Source: Symsagittifera roscoffensis (lineage: Eukaryota > Xenacoelomorpha > Acoela > Convolutidae). Taken from it: 64,000 nucleotides of DNA. Positions 23,571 through 35,310 of the stretch are shown one piece after another (position 1 is the first letter of the stretch; every line of letters starts with the position of its first letter). Below the pieces are notes generated by a model. The model was given only the letters and a program-made list of their open reading frames with translations, searched no databases and had not been told where the DNA came from. The stretch spans positions 48,401,467-48,465,466 of the forward strand of contig NC_087070.1 in the NCBI RefSeq assembly GCF_963678635.1, written 5' to 3'. The translations under genes and the position numbers were made by a program.

Positions 23571-24473
23571 CTAATCGGGTGATGTTTCATCTTTTGCGAG
23601 ATAGAATTTAATATTTTGTGGTATTTCAACTGTAGTTTTTCGTGTAAGTAATTCAGGTGGCGTATTTCTACTTAATGTATCTGGTAATGCAAGGTTTTTT
23701 CCTGCTGTCCAAACTATATGTAAGTTTGGGAATTTCAATAAAATTAGTTGAAGTCTATAAACTCTATGATTTGGATTTGATTTTTGTGTAAAGAGAAATA
23801 TAATTGGTTTGTGATCTGTAAATAGAACTGTTGGGTTTTTTGATCCAAGAATCAGAATTTCATATTCTGTAAGTGTATAAATTATAGCTGTACATTCTCT
23901 CATTAGAGTTGAGAGTCGTAGCTCTGCTTGTGTAAATAATCGTGAATTTGCTGATATAAGCTTCATTTTATTTGTTCCACTATGTGTTTGTAGCAACGCT
24001 GCGCCGATGACAAAGTTTGAAGCATCGCACATTGCATAGAATGGTTGATATGGATCTGGAATTGTGTTTGAAATTTGTTCTGTTAAAAGCTTTTTAATTA
24101 ATTCAAATCGTGTTTGATGTTCAGTGGTCCATTCAAAATTATTTTGTTGTCTTAGGATGCTATAGAAAGGTCTTAAGTATAATTGCATTTTGTAAACATA
24201 TTTACTTAAGAAATTCAACATTCCAAGGAATTCTTGGATTTTATTTTTATTTGTAGGTGGTTGAAGTTTTTGAATTGCATCAATGCGTGATTTTAATGGA
24301 GGGATAGTGTTTCGTTCAATATTATGTCCTAAAAATTTAACGCGTGTTAAAAAGAAGTATGATTTATCGGGAGCTGCTTTCAGATTTTCGTTCTGAAGTA
24401 TTTGATGATACTGTTCTAAAACTATAAACATTTCATCTTTGGTTTGTGATTGCATGAAAACATCGTCTAATTA
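23571..24473 (-). pseudogene. RT thumb/connection and RNase H of the Gypsy element
   Basis: An open frame of about 294 codons follows a stop at 24471-24473 that replaces the Tyr of the YLDD catalytic motif (LDD remains). It carries KSYFFLTRVKFLGH (thumb), KIQEFLGMLNFLSKY, FYAMCDASNFVIGAALLQ (first RNase H Asp), RECTAIIYTLTEYE (Glu), LFTDHKPIIFL (Asp) and NLALPDTLSR (end block). All are typical of Ty3/Gypsy RT-RNase H. RNase H motifs look intact; RT is dead by the stop. Confidence 0.92.
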
Positions 24474-26113
24474 TCTGATTGCATTTTTCTTGAGTATAGA
24501 TGGTCTAAAAATTTTACTCATGAAAGCTGAAAAAGCTGCTGGTCCTATGGATATTCATTTTTTTGATTTCCAATAACAAATTGCGTTAAACGTCGTGATT
24601 GTTCATCTAGTGGCATTTGGTTATATGCAATATTCATATCTCCGGTTATGAAGTATTAACCATTTATCTTTGTTAAGATAACTTGTATTGGTTCAAAAGG
24701 CCAATTGCATTTTGATTCGTCAATTATTGAATTGAAGTATCTAGCGTCTAAAACTATTTTTAGTGATTCACCTTTTGCTAGAATGATAACAGGGTTAATG
24801 AAGGTGTTTCCTTTTGGTTGTTCTTCTTTATTTACTGGTGAGATAATTTCGTATTGTTCTAAAATATCAAGTAATCTATTTACCTTGTCGTGTAAATGAA
24901 TCGGTACTTTACTTGCTCTTTGTTTTTTGAAAACTGCATCAGGTTTTAATGGGAGATGTAGTGATGAACTGATATTTCCAACGTCAAATTTTAATGTAGC
25001 GTAGACTGTTGAATATCTCAACAGTTGTTTTGCTAATTTGTCAAATTCATCTTGTGTAATTTGTGAGTGTTGAAAATTAAACATTGTTAAAAAATTTTGT
25101 TGTTCTTTTGTGTAATTTGTTATATTGAATGTCGGTTTAAAACATGGTGTTTTTGTGAAATAATCTGTATTTCTTTTTTCATTACTTATTATATTATTTA
25201 TGGATAATTCTTCGTTAAGAATTGTTGATTGACAAATATATAATAGTTGTAATATATTATTTACTCGATAGGCTACTTCAATTATATGTGAAATTGTAGC
25301 ATTTGTTTCGCAATATCCTAAAAGTCCTAAGGGTAATGTTATTTGATATGGTGTATTGTTATACACGTGTAATGAAATGATATCGGAATTCGTATTATTT
25401 GAGTATTTTATGGATGATATTGTAATTTCGAAAAATTTGTGAATAGGTTCAAATTCGAAGTCTGACATAAAAAGTTGTTGTTTGTTTTGACTTTTGTCAT
25501 ACTGATGGACTTGTTTTATTAAAAAATTATATATATATCCTGATAGTGGTTTCAGGTGTTTCCGTTTATGATTATAAATGGGGTAAAATTTTGAGAAAAA
25601 TGGTGGTTGTTTGTTTAATCTTTGGAAGAAAGTTAAGGCTGTGTTTTTTGTTTTTGTATATTTGTCTTTGATATGGGTTTTACAATTTAAGATATTTATT
25701 GTTGGTATGTATTTAGTAATAAATGGTATGCCAATGATATTGTGCTTAATATCAGTAGTATGAAATGTTTGTTTAAACGGCTTGTTCAAAATCTTGTTTT
25801 GTTCCATTGTTCTTGTGGGGAGGAGGAATAATTGGATTTTTCCATAGTTTACTAAGGTTGATCCTTGTGCTGTTGCCAATTTACTAGATGTTTCAAGAGA
25901 TGTTAAATTTGGGTGTAGTGTTTTAATTTCATTCCATGTGGGAATATTAATTATATTTGATTCTGCTTCTGAGTCGATTAAAAAATCAGTTTCAAGATCT
26001 GGTGGTTGAAATTTTTTACTTCTTGGACTCTCTAAGAGAAATGGTATTGTCCAAATTTTTTCTCTTGGTTGTTCTTTTTTATATTTTGATAAATATGTTT
26101 TGTGTTTGAGCAT
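24474..26113 (-). pseudogene. Protease and N-terminal RT of the Gypsy element
   Basis: A frame open from 26113 to 24656 (about 485 codons) starts in the -1 overlap with gag. LETDFLIDSEAESNIINIP is the retropepsin active site, but the consensus D-[ST]-G-A is D-S-E-A here, so Gly is lost. After a ~250-residue linker the RT begins: INPVIILAKGESLKIVLDAR and then SKCNWPFEPIQVILTKING, followed by a stop at 24656. Past the stop the blocks DMNIAYNQMPLDEQSRRLTQ and AAFSAFMSKIF continue to the YLDD site with a further frame break. Family Ty3/Gypsy is clear from the RT blocks. Confidence 0.9.
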
Positions 26114-29100
26114 TGTGTTTCATCTTTTTTATTAGGTTGTTTAATTACCGTGTTAATTTCGTTCACTTCCTGTGTAGTTTGTGTATTATTATTAATAAGT
26201 CCAATATAGTAATTATGAAGGAGTTCCAATTGGTTTTCATATATATGTGAAGTAAAAGGTTGTTTGTATATGATAGGTTCATAGTCGTTTTTGATTGTTA
26301 TCATATTTACAGAGATGGTATTGCCTGTATCACTCTCAGTATCTGATGATTCACAATTAATGTGATTTAGTTGTAGTTCATTACTTAATGTGTCATCAAT
26401 ACCTGGGGGGTCTGAAGTTGTTTCTTCATTTGTTTGCACTTGATTTATGTGTCTTTGATGTTTTGGTGTGTTACTTCTGTATCGATTTTTAGAATCGGGA
26501 TAACGGTTATTATTCCTGTGTGGTGACTGGAAATACTTTCTGTATCGATTATTGTAACTTGAGTTTCGATTTTGTGAATTATTTTGTGATCTGTTTTGAT
26601 AGTTATCATTTGATCTGTGATAATTCGATCTATTGTATGAGTTATTTTTTGATCTATTGGTTGAATAGTTCTGATTTCTATTGTTTGAATAACTTCTATT
26701 TCTATTGTGCGAATAGTTTCTATTTCTGTTGTATGATGAGCTTCGTGATCTATTATTGGAATAGTGTCTATTCCTTGGGTTTGAATGGGAACTGGATGCA
26801 GAAACAAATTCTGTTGAGTTTGAATTCGATCGTGAATAGTTATTTTGATTATTTTGGCTATTCGATCGGCTATGTCTATTTTGTGAGAAATTTCGTGAAC
26901 TTATTTGTTAGGGCGATCTACCTCTATAATTTGAGTTATATGGTGATTGATTTCTTGAATAATTTGAGTTGCTTGGAAGTGGTTTTCCTGAACTTTTATT
27001 ATATATATATTTTTGTTTGGTAGATTTTGATCTTTTTTCATGTATTGATAGAATGATTTACTTGGTTCTTTGTGCTTTTGAGGTTTTTTCTGATTATCTT
27101 GTTGTTTTTGTCTACATTCGGCAATACTATGTCCGTATCGTCGGCAGTAATTACACCATTTTTTGAAAGATGGTTTGCCTTTAAAATTTGAATTCCTTTC
27201 ATAGATGTTTAGTATTGCAGTGATTTTTCAATCAGGTCTGTGTCTGATTCTTGTACATTATTTATATGTGTAGTATTTGTTTCAATTCGATTAACATATT
27301 GTAGTTTTAGATTTTCTCTTTCTTCGAGTTTCATTGTGATTTCTGCTTGTTTTAATTTATCTACTAATTTTCTAAAATCTCAATCTGGTTCTCGAATTGA
27401 GGAAGGATGAGATGCTCTCTTTTTTATAGCTATTTTCCTTAATTGAGGTGTTAGGGTCATCATTAAAATTTCTGTCATTTTTGTGTTTTTGTAATCATGT
27501 GTATTAAGTGAATATGCTTTTCGAACCAGTTTTTCGATACGTACTGCTAATTGTTTAATTGTTTCATTTGGTAATCTTTGTATTTCGTTGCATAAAACTC
27601 TTTGGTGTTGTTTGTTTCTTTCAGAATCAAACATTTTTGAAAACTCTTGTGTGGATCTTTTCCAATCTGATTTTATTTCTATAGGTAGTACTGAAAACCA
27701 TTTTTGAGCTGCGCCATTCAGTGTTGTTTGGATTAACGCTGTGCGTCTATGTATCCAATTTCGATGGAGTGGCGTATTAATTGGTTCAGGTCCTATATTT
27801 AAAATTAAATTTGCTGTGACTGCGTTTAAATAGTCTTCTACAGAATATTCAGGGTCTTTTCCTGTGAATACCATTAGTGGTTTATTCGATGTTATTGATG
27901 ATCCACCCATGAGGTATGGATTAATAGTCATTTGTAGTGATTCTGCGGCATTTGGCATTTGTGAAAAATTTGAAAGTTGATTTTTTGTTATTTCGTGTTG
28001 CTGGAGGTAATATGGAAGCGGTATTTCAATTTGCATTTGAGTTGGTGGTTGATAGGAATGCATAGTCATTGGGTTTTGTGGCTGTATTGGTTGAAAAGAT
28101 TGTGTGTTAAATGGGTTTTGTATCTGCATTTGTTGTGGATTTTGTATATCTGCTGGATTTTGTGGGTAAATTTTAATATTTTGAGATGGTTGAGACTGTC
28201 GCGGTCTCTGTGTGCAATATTCTTTAGTATATGGTGCAAAAATATCTGGTTGATAGTAATCATCGTCATCAGATGATAAGTTATTTGTGTTATAAGGTGT
28301 TTGTTGTTTTTTCTTATTTTGTTGAAAAAATGGATAATTTTCACTATAATCCTGTGGAGGGTGTGGATTATCTGGAAAATTTACTGAATTGGTCGATGTA
28401 TTTAGGAGATTCCAATAATGGGAACATACGTGATTTAAATTTTATTTGTATTTTTTCGGGGGTTTGAATTGTTTTTTGTTGGTGTGCATAATTATAATTG
28501 TGTTCTGCAAAAGTGTTTTTTTTTGTGAACGTTTTTCGTGTTTTTGACGGTTTTGTCATTGGTCTAAGTGTCTGATAGTCCATATGTGAGTATTTTGGAG
28601 CAACCGAAGGTTTAACGGTTGATTGTAAGGTTACCTGTGGTAGTAATATATTTGTATTTTTTGGTGTTGTGAGATTTGGATGCATTGGTGAAATACTTTG
28701 TTGTGTAGTTGTTACTGTTGTTTGGACTACTTCTTCATTTATGAAGTGTGATGGTGTTTGAATATCTTGCTGTGTAAGATTTATGGTTCCAATGAGATTT
28801 TCATTATGTATGACTGTTGAATTTAAACTGTTATTTCGTGTATCAGGTAAAAATGTATTATAATTTAATGGTGTTGCGTCAATCGTTAATGGTATTACTC
28901 TTACATAATCTCTGTGAAAAGGTATTGTACTTATCGCTTGACTCGATATATCTTGTGGAATATTTATACTTGCTGGATGAGACCATTCAGGATCCCAAAC
29001 GTAAATTGATTGTTCGGCAATGACAGTGTCGTCATTGGTACTTTGGGGTCTGAAATTTTTTCTTGCTTGTGAAATTAAATCTAGGTTGTGGGTAAAATAA

Positions 29101-29682
29101 TCAATTTTAAACCATGCTAAAATTTTTTGCAAATCATGTTTAGTGTTTTGTGAGACATCATTATTGCTGAAATTTTCACGGATTATATGTAAAAATAATG
29201 AAAAAATACTGTGATTTTGTTTCTTACTTTTGTATGTTTGGATGTTTCGGTTGGTGACGTGCTTTGAACTTCTGTTTTTTCTAATATAGATATATAACTA
29301 TATACTATTGCAAAAACTTCTTTAGTAAATATTAAGTTTGCTCTTTGTGAATTATGATATTGTATGTTTTTAATGTATTCTAAATCTATATCGTCTGTTT
29401 GAATTACATATTTGTTATGAGCTGTTCGTGGTGTGCTGAATTCTATAGTGTAGATTCCGTATTGTTGTGTTAGGTTACATATGTCTTTTAGATAATGTTC
29501 TATAATTTGTCTTTTAATTTTTATATCGGGAATTCTGCTTTGCATGGACTGATTCCTGGTTCAAATAAGTTTACGAGTAATATTTTACAAAATCGTGTTT
29601 GTCCTCTATCATAGAGTGAATCTATAAGAAAGGGAAAAACTGCTTCTTCATCTGGACTTTCGTCACTTTGAGTGTGGCTCAT
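26032..29682 (-). pseudogene. gag of the Gypsy element
   Basis: The best start is the ATG at 29682 (MSHTQSDESPDEEAVFPF). The frame shifts near 29530, 29190 and 28378, and stops fall at 27380-27382 and near 27214. After a Pro/Gln/Asn-rich part the capsid region (27900-27380) reads FTGKDPEYSVEDYLNAVTAN, WIHRRTALIQTTLNGAAQKW and RLPNETIKQLAVRIEKL, a Gypsy-type capsid. A zinc knuckle CNYCRRYGHSIAEC (27114-27155; C-x2-C-x4-H-x4-C) is complete. An Arg/Asn/Ser/Tyr-rich tail (about 26960-26445) and an acidic C-terminus follow, ending at 26032 within the pol overlap. The protein would coat genomic RNA. Confidence 0.85.
26074..26080 (-). promoter_or_regulatory. Candidate -1 frameshift slippery heptamer
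   Basis: In the ~80-base overlap of gag (0 frame) and pol (-1 frame) the minus strand has A AAA AAG in the correct gag phase (codons ATA AAA AAG). A -1 slip there enters the protease-RT frame. Position and phase are seen; function is inference. Confidence 0.45.
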
Positions 29683-30493
29683 TTTTTCGTTTGATGACTG
29701 TTAATATATAACTATCAAAATGTCTAATTGGTTGATTCCAATTATATAGGTGTACTGGTTTGTGTTTAAATTGCTTTTTTATTCTTCTTTTTCTTCTTTT
29801 TGGTGAGTTTGAAGTTGTTTCTGAATCGGAAAAATATAATTGATCATGGTTGGGGCAATTTTTATTTATTGATTCCTTTAATTTGTATAGTTCGTCTAAA
29901 CTGTTGGTTTCTGATTCGGAAAATGTGTTTTTATTTTTTGAAAATCTTTTTTGTGTGATTTGTCTTTGTTTGCTTATAATTTTCCTTTTTATTGTCTGTC
30001 GTTTTGTTCGAATGTATCCAACTGTTTGTGTATGTGGGGTTATTACAAGATCATATTTTTGGTTGTCTGTTTCACAATTGTGTAATACGATTGTTTATTT
30101 ATTTCCTAAATTTTTGAATGAAGGTTTAGGATGAGGGATGCTAGAAGTTATTAGTGATTTTTATTTTCCTAGACTGTTAGTCCTTACGATTTTTTGGTTA
30201 GCTTAACCTGGATTTTTTGTTCAGGGTTGGAGAGAAAAGAATATCAATTCCGGAGAATGATTTTTTACTTTCTCGTGGCTAGTCTAAGTTAAGGTGTTAA
30301 CTTACTTAATCTTACTTAGGGGTAGTGATTGTGTTCAAGGGTTGGAGAATAGTAAATTTATCCATAAGGTTCAGGTATAATTAGAACACGAGTAGCTCGC
30401 TAGATACTATTTTCAACTTACTAAGTCTAAGATCTATCCTGGGTCTGGTAAGAGGAGGGTTCAAGTGAAGGATGAATAACCGAAGTTCTTCAC
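29683..30493. other. 5' leader between 5' LTR and gag
   Basis: About 0.8 kb, read on minus. No clear primer-binding site: the bases after the LTR do not start with TGG. The + strand frame at 29850-30134 is T-rich antisense sequence without motif. Confidence 0.55.
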
Positions 30494-31777
30494 TGTTTAG
30501 CCTAACTTGAATGGTTAGTGTTATTAAAAAATTCCATTAGTCCTGGGTCTTTTGAAAAGGTTGGGTAGTGAATCGACGTTTGAGGTCGTTAGACACTTAA
30601 TAAGTGGGTGGGGGAGAACAAAAGTGTTCTTTTTGATCCAAGGATAAGCCTTGATGATCAGAATTAAAATTAATGATTTAAAATTTTTTATTAAGATCCA
30701 AGGATAAGCCTTGATGATCTGATTTAAAATTAAGTAAATTTAAGCTTAAAGTGGTTTAAATTTATTTAATGTAAAGTTTTAGTGTTTTATGATGTTAGTT
30801 AGCTTATGATTGCTGTTATGTTTGGGTGATGAAGCTGGAACAACATAATGATTTATATATACTAACAATTTATTGTCATGCTACTAATTTTTATTTTTAT
30901 TTTTTAATAAATTTTTTCCAAATAAATATGTTTTGTATAATACTGCAGAAGTTGAGAAAACGATCTGAGATCTTTTTATCAATCGTTATTGTACACTAGT
31001 AATTTTGTTTAGCGCCTGAAATAATCATAAAGATTTCCTTCAAAATTTTATGTTTGCAAATGAAAATCTAAATTCATTGCTAGTAAGATTCTAAATATAA
31101 AAGTTTGTGTTGGCTTTTGCCGTACAACCATGAAACTAATTGGTAAGTTTCTATGTAGTCGTATGTCGTCTCTTGTCCGACGTCTTCTTCCAGTACCGGG
31201 TAGTTCTAGTGTTGTGCGAAATATCGGCTCTGATCTATTGAGTCGTGGAGACATTTCAATTAAGTTATTATCGTGTAACATTTTGGAAATGTTTTGTCTA
31301 ATTTCTAATCTACTTTTGGTTAATTCTAAGCTATTAAGGGCTTATTCGAGACTTATGGTCGCACCAGATGAGTTAGGTCCTTGAGGTTAACTCATAGAGT
31401 AATTTCGGATAGGGTACACCGTCTGCTCGTCACGCTATCTTATTTTCGGCCGGATAGATTCGTGCAACTTCTTAGTCTAATACCGTTCCTAATCTTACTC
31501 TTATATCTACTAGTCTCAGGGTGTTTAACTAGTCTCTGCTAGGCTCAATAGATCTAGAGTATACTGGCTTATTGCGTCCGCTGAAGTTCTCTAGGAGAGG
31601 CAACTAATTTCTAAGTTAAATTCAAATCTCTCTGGTGCTGAAATTACAAGTAATTTCAACACTTACAAATAAGTGGGTTGTTAGTTGGATGGATTATGAT
31701 TGGTTAATATTAAATATTTTACAGTGGTAAAATATCTAATTTATCCAATTATAAAATGTAGTTTAGATCAAGTTCCA
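30494..31777 (-). repeat. 5' LTR of the Gypsy element
   Basis: Partner of 12395-13677. Right end TTCCA is directly followed by AAAC, the target duplication. Promoter and polyadenylation signals of the element should lie here, but I cannot assign them. Confidence 0.92.
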
Positions 31778-31935
31778 AAACTAACGTTTCTCAAGTAAAA
31801 CTAAATTCTTAAGTTTTAAATTAAGCTATTGTAAGCTTTAAACATATAAAAGACTGCTGCTCGCTCACTTTTTTTGCTCAAAAGAAGACAAAAAATCAAA
31901 ATCTTCAAACCTGTTTTCTCGACATTGGGAAAAAA
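31778..31935 (-). repeat. Third ~540-bp repeat copy, inverted and split
   Basis: Read on minus it repeats blocks of 10681-11220 in order: TGTCGAGAAAA, TTGATTTTT, GCTTACAATAGCTTAATTTAA and TTAGTTTTACTTGAG. The Gypsy element cut it at 31777; the remainder continues left of 12394. Confidence 0.7.
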
Positions 31936-31977
31936 AAATTTAAAATTGTTTATATTGTTTAATAATTTTAAGTTTTG

Positions 31978-32120
31978 AAAATAATCAATCCCTGCATAGC
32001 ATCATGATTACCTTTCATTATTATCCTCGAAAATAATTAATTACAACATTCAATATTTTTTGATGGAAAAGTTTGACTTTAATTGCATCGATTTGATAAA
32101 AATTCTCCTGTTCTTGATTT
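31978..32120 (+). repeat. ~145-bp direct repeat, copy 1
   Basis: Shares long identical runs with 33340-33486, such as TATTATCCTCGAAAATAATT and TGCATCGATTTGAT. Same orientation, about 1.36 kb apart. Confidence 0.85.
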
Positions 32121-33339
32121 TAGGGTTAACATTTTTTCTCAACTTGTGTGTAACGAACATTTGATTATGAAACGCGTTGCATCGTTCGTATATGGGATCG
32201 AAATATAGCGGTTTAAGCGTACCGAGCGTCGGAAAGTAATAGAAAAAAGGGCCAATTTTCTAAAGTATACCATTTTAGGTCAGGGTTACAAAAATTAGCA
32301 GTGTTTTTGAATGCCAGTATTTTTGGGAGTTCTTTAGAAAAAACATTAAAAAAAAACATTGATATCCACGCCTTGTAACGTATACTTTTTAGCAGGCTCC
32401 CGCGCTCTGTATATTTTTGTTTACTTTAGAAACCAAATATTGGCTTTTTAGTAATGATTAAGTTGTTTATGTTTATTATGATTGTTAAGATTTTAATATT
32501 TTGCTTAAAATTGCTTACAAACTAGATAATCTAAACTTTGCATGCGGATTTGATTTGGTAAAAAGACAATTTGGTAACAAGACTTTATAGCTCAAAAAAG
32601 TTAATGAGGAGTTAATGAATTTCGAAGATGAGCTACATCTTTCGACGATTAAAATTTTGTTTCTGAAGTCAAATTTAACGATATTTGAAATCAAGAAAAA
32701 GTTCCCAGATGAAGATTATAGCAATACAGTTTTTAGAATTTAATTTAGTTGGTTATAATAGAGTGCTTCCTAGGATCCTTGTAAACGTGAAGCATTATGC
32801 TTGTTTCTGTTGCCACTGATTTTTTCTTTTGTGTGTTTGATTTTGTCGCTATTTAATGCTCTCACTTCTTTCTTCGCTTGCTTGTTTCTAAGGGAATTTA
32901 ATAGAAAAAAAAAACTTTTTTAAAAGTTTTTTGCCTGGGTGGGTAAAATGTCGCGGAACGCGACTAGTGCGCACGCCTTCAATTTTAATTTTCTATGGAG
33001 GAATGATTTTTTTTATTCTTTAAATATTTATTTTCCGTTATAGCTATGAAACACGGTTCATGAACGAATTAACTTTCTTACCAAGTTTTAGTTTTGTGTT
33101 TAAGCAGGCCATCAGCCTTTGTTTTTGGGGAAATGTAGCAAAATACGAGAGAGTTAATTTAGAACAAGAGCATTTTGGCTTGTCTGTAAGGAAAACTCGA
33201 CAATCCAAACAGTTTATACTTGTTCATAGCTGAATATCAGCTAATGGCCACCAAGAAATGTTTTTCAAAATACAATTAATTACATAAGAGTAAAGTTACA
33301 GCAATTGAGATTATTCATACGATATGAATAGTAATGTAC
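32121..33339. other. Unassigned DNA between two ~145-bp repeats
   Basis: No open frame of note. The flanking direct repeats could be ends of an unrecognised small element with this as its body, or an old segmental duplication. Confidence 0.4.
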
Positions 33340-33486
33340 AAAATAATTAATCCCTGCTTAGCATCATGAAAACCTTTTATTATTATCCTCGAAAATAATT
33401 AATTACAACAATCAACGTTTTTTCCCAAATGGAAAAATTTGATTTTAACTGCATCGATTTGATTACAATTCTCCTGTTCCTGATTT
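33340..33486 (+). repeat. ~145-bp direct repeat, copy 2
   Basis: Partner of 31978-32120 with a few indels. Confidence 0.85.
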
Positions 33487-34780
33487 GTTTGAAATTCCAA
33501 TTTCATTCAGATTGCCATTCTTTTTTGCACTTTTTCTATCAAAGTTTGTAGTCGGGGGTATATAACTCCTCCCCCTCCTCCTCCTCCCCCCATCGTCTGG
33601 GAGCATTTATTGGTCGGGGGGGCGTTCACAAATATTCTCAGGTGTAGTGAAAAACTCCGATCATGGTCGAAACAGTAGCTTCAGAAGATCCTTGCGAGTC
33701 CATTTTTGCAGAGCAGTCCTAAAAATTGAACAGTTTTCGTAAGCGGCAATTCACACAAACTTCAACAATATTACGTCAATTGGATTCTTTGATTTCGAAA
33801 AATACCACCAAAATTTCTCCTTTTAGACGAAAAAATTTACTTAATTTATAATAAGTAGAAACCATAAAATGGATTTCCTAAATATTGCTCTTGAGTTGAA
33901 TAAAAAAAGTTAGGACAATGACTATATTTTTCAGTAAAACTCATTTTCTTTATGGATGAAAAAGTTTTGCCCTTACCTTATTGCAGATAGTTTTTGGTGA
34001 AACACAACAAACTGAGCTTGCCGAGTTCTAAATGGGTTAAAATAAATTATATCACTTATGAGTTGACCGGGTTAAACTTACTAGACGGCGAGTGAATCTA
34101 AAGAAAGATATCGAGTAAATGGGTCGATAAATTGAGTTTTGTCAAAACAGATAAACAGATCAAATAAAATTTGGACAAAACTAAAGCAAAAGTGCAGATT
34201 TGACTTCACAAAAGTTATGAAAAGCCTGAGTGAATATGAGTTTGATGCAGTTCAAACTGAAATCTGGCTTGTAATCAGAAGTTATGATTTTAGTTGATAG
34301 TATTATTAGGGAAATTCTAAAACAAACATTGACTATGTCACCTTCTTAATTGCTTATAGGTCAAGTTTGATTGATTAACGCGCGATTTGCAAATGGTTTT
34401 CCATAAATTGATATAAAGTGGGCTGTGGATAGTTTGAAATGTGCCATATTTGCATGTCAATAAGCCAGTGACCTGTCGAAATTTTATTAGTACAAATAAT
34501 AAGGTAATAAATATTACTGACATCATAATGTTGTTCACGAATACCAAGGTTTGCGTATTGGTGCATCTTTCTTTCAGCTCCAGGTAAACTCATCTAGTTC
34601 ACATTTGAAAACCTGCCCTGCAAACCCGAAGTTTGCCGACATTCGAGCCGCTTCGTTACAAGGTTAGAGGGCGTTTCATCGATATCCTGCATTTATAATC
34701 TTTACCTAAATGATTCGAATTTATTTGCAATTGTAATTTTTATCTACGTATTACAAAAAAGGGTCCCTTATGATCTTAAC
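33487..34780. other. No gene seen
   Basis: AT-rich DNA with a C-rich patch (CCTCCCCCTCCTCC at about 33569). Minus frames at 34338-34593 show no recognisable motif. Confidence 0.5.
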
Positions 34781-34890
34781 CAGGTGCGGATCTAGGATTT
34801 TTTCGAGGGGGATGATGGAGGGGAACATTTTTCCAATGTTTTTTAAATGGGATCCAATTGATTTTCCGAGCTTGTCAAAAAACACCAATA
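34781..34890 (-). mobile_element. MITE end fragment, inverted
   Basis: CAGGTGCGGATCTAGGATTT at the left edge is the reverse complement of the right end of the MITE at 34895-35310 apart from one base. Only the terminal part is present, lying head-to-head with the full copy. Confidence 0.6.
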
Positions 34891-34894
34891 AGAC

Positions 34895-35310
34895 CAGGGG
34901 CGGGTTTAGGGGGGCGGGGGGCGCTCCTCTCCTTTAGGGATTCGATCCCCTGCCGACTCCAAGGGTCCCTCTTTGTACTATTTTGAAATATCCATTTTTG
35001 GTGACGGACAATCAAAAATTACACTAATTTTACGCCAATATACACTATTTTTGAGGGTAGAACGCGTGCGGAAAAAACGCGATTTTTTGGTCAAAATTTT
35101 CCAAAAGGTGCCTAAAAACGTCTTTTTAGCCTATTTTTTCAAAATTATGCCTGCGGCGCAGAAAATTTGGCCAAAATTGAGGCTTTTTAGTGCTTTGGGG
35201 GAGCTCGAAAAACCGAAAAAACCACGTTGGTTGACCTAAAAAAAGGTCGACAAAATCATCGAAAATTTTTGAAAACCCGCCCCCTCGAGAAAATCCTAGA
35301 TCCGCCCCTG
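34895..35310 (+). mobile_element. hAT-like MITE, full-length copy 1
   Basis: 416 bp, starting CAGGGGCGGGTTTAGG and ending CCTAGATCCGCCCCTG, so the ends are imperfect inverted repeats of the CAGGGGCGG type. Flanks AATAAGAC (34887-34894) and AAAAAGAC (35311-35318) agree at 7 of 8 bases, fitting an 8-bp hAT target duplication. Reading frames across it give Gly-rich peptides such as GADLGFSRGGG, a by-product of the repeat and not a gene. Confidence 0.8.

Larger units (their letters stand above)
12395..31777 (-). mobile_element. Ty3/Gypsy-type LTR retrotransposon, ~19.4 kb, decayed
   Basis: Two long direct repeats bound a minus-strand gag, PR-RT-RNaseH, integrase with a GPY/F-like module, a Pro/Ser-rich ORF and an envelope-like ORF. 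Ends are TG...CA. AAAC flanks both sides (12391-12394 and 31778-31781). The flanking DNA joins into one copy of the ~540-bp repeat when the element is removed, which confirms the boundaries. The gene order PR-RT-RH-IN and the GPY/F-like end indicate Ty3/Gypsy. The primer-binding site after the 5' LTR is not recognisable, and the purine tract before the 3' LTR is short (about GGATGGG). Stops and frameshifts affect every gene. LTR copies differ at a few percent of positions by eye, so insertion was not recent. Confidence 0.9.

Noticed and set aside
26445-27023. Minus frame with repeated TIE/TIR residues and + frame of Tyr/Phe/Cys-rich hydrophobic residues
   Set aside because: Both are out-of-frame or antisense readings of the Arg/Asn/Ser-rich gag tail.
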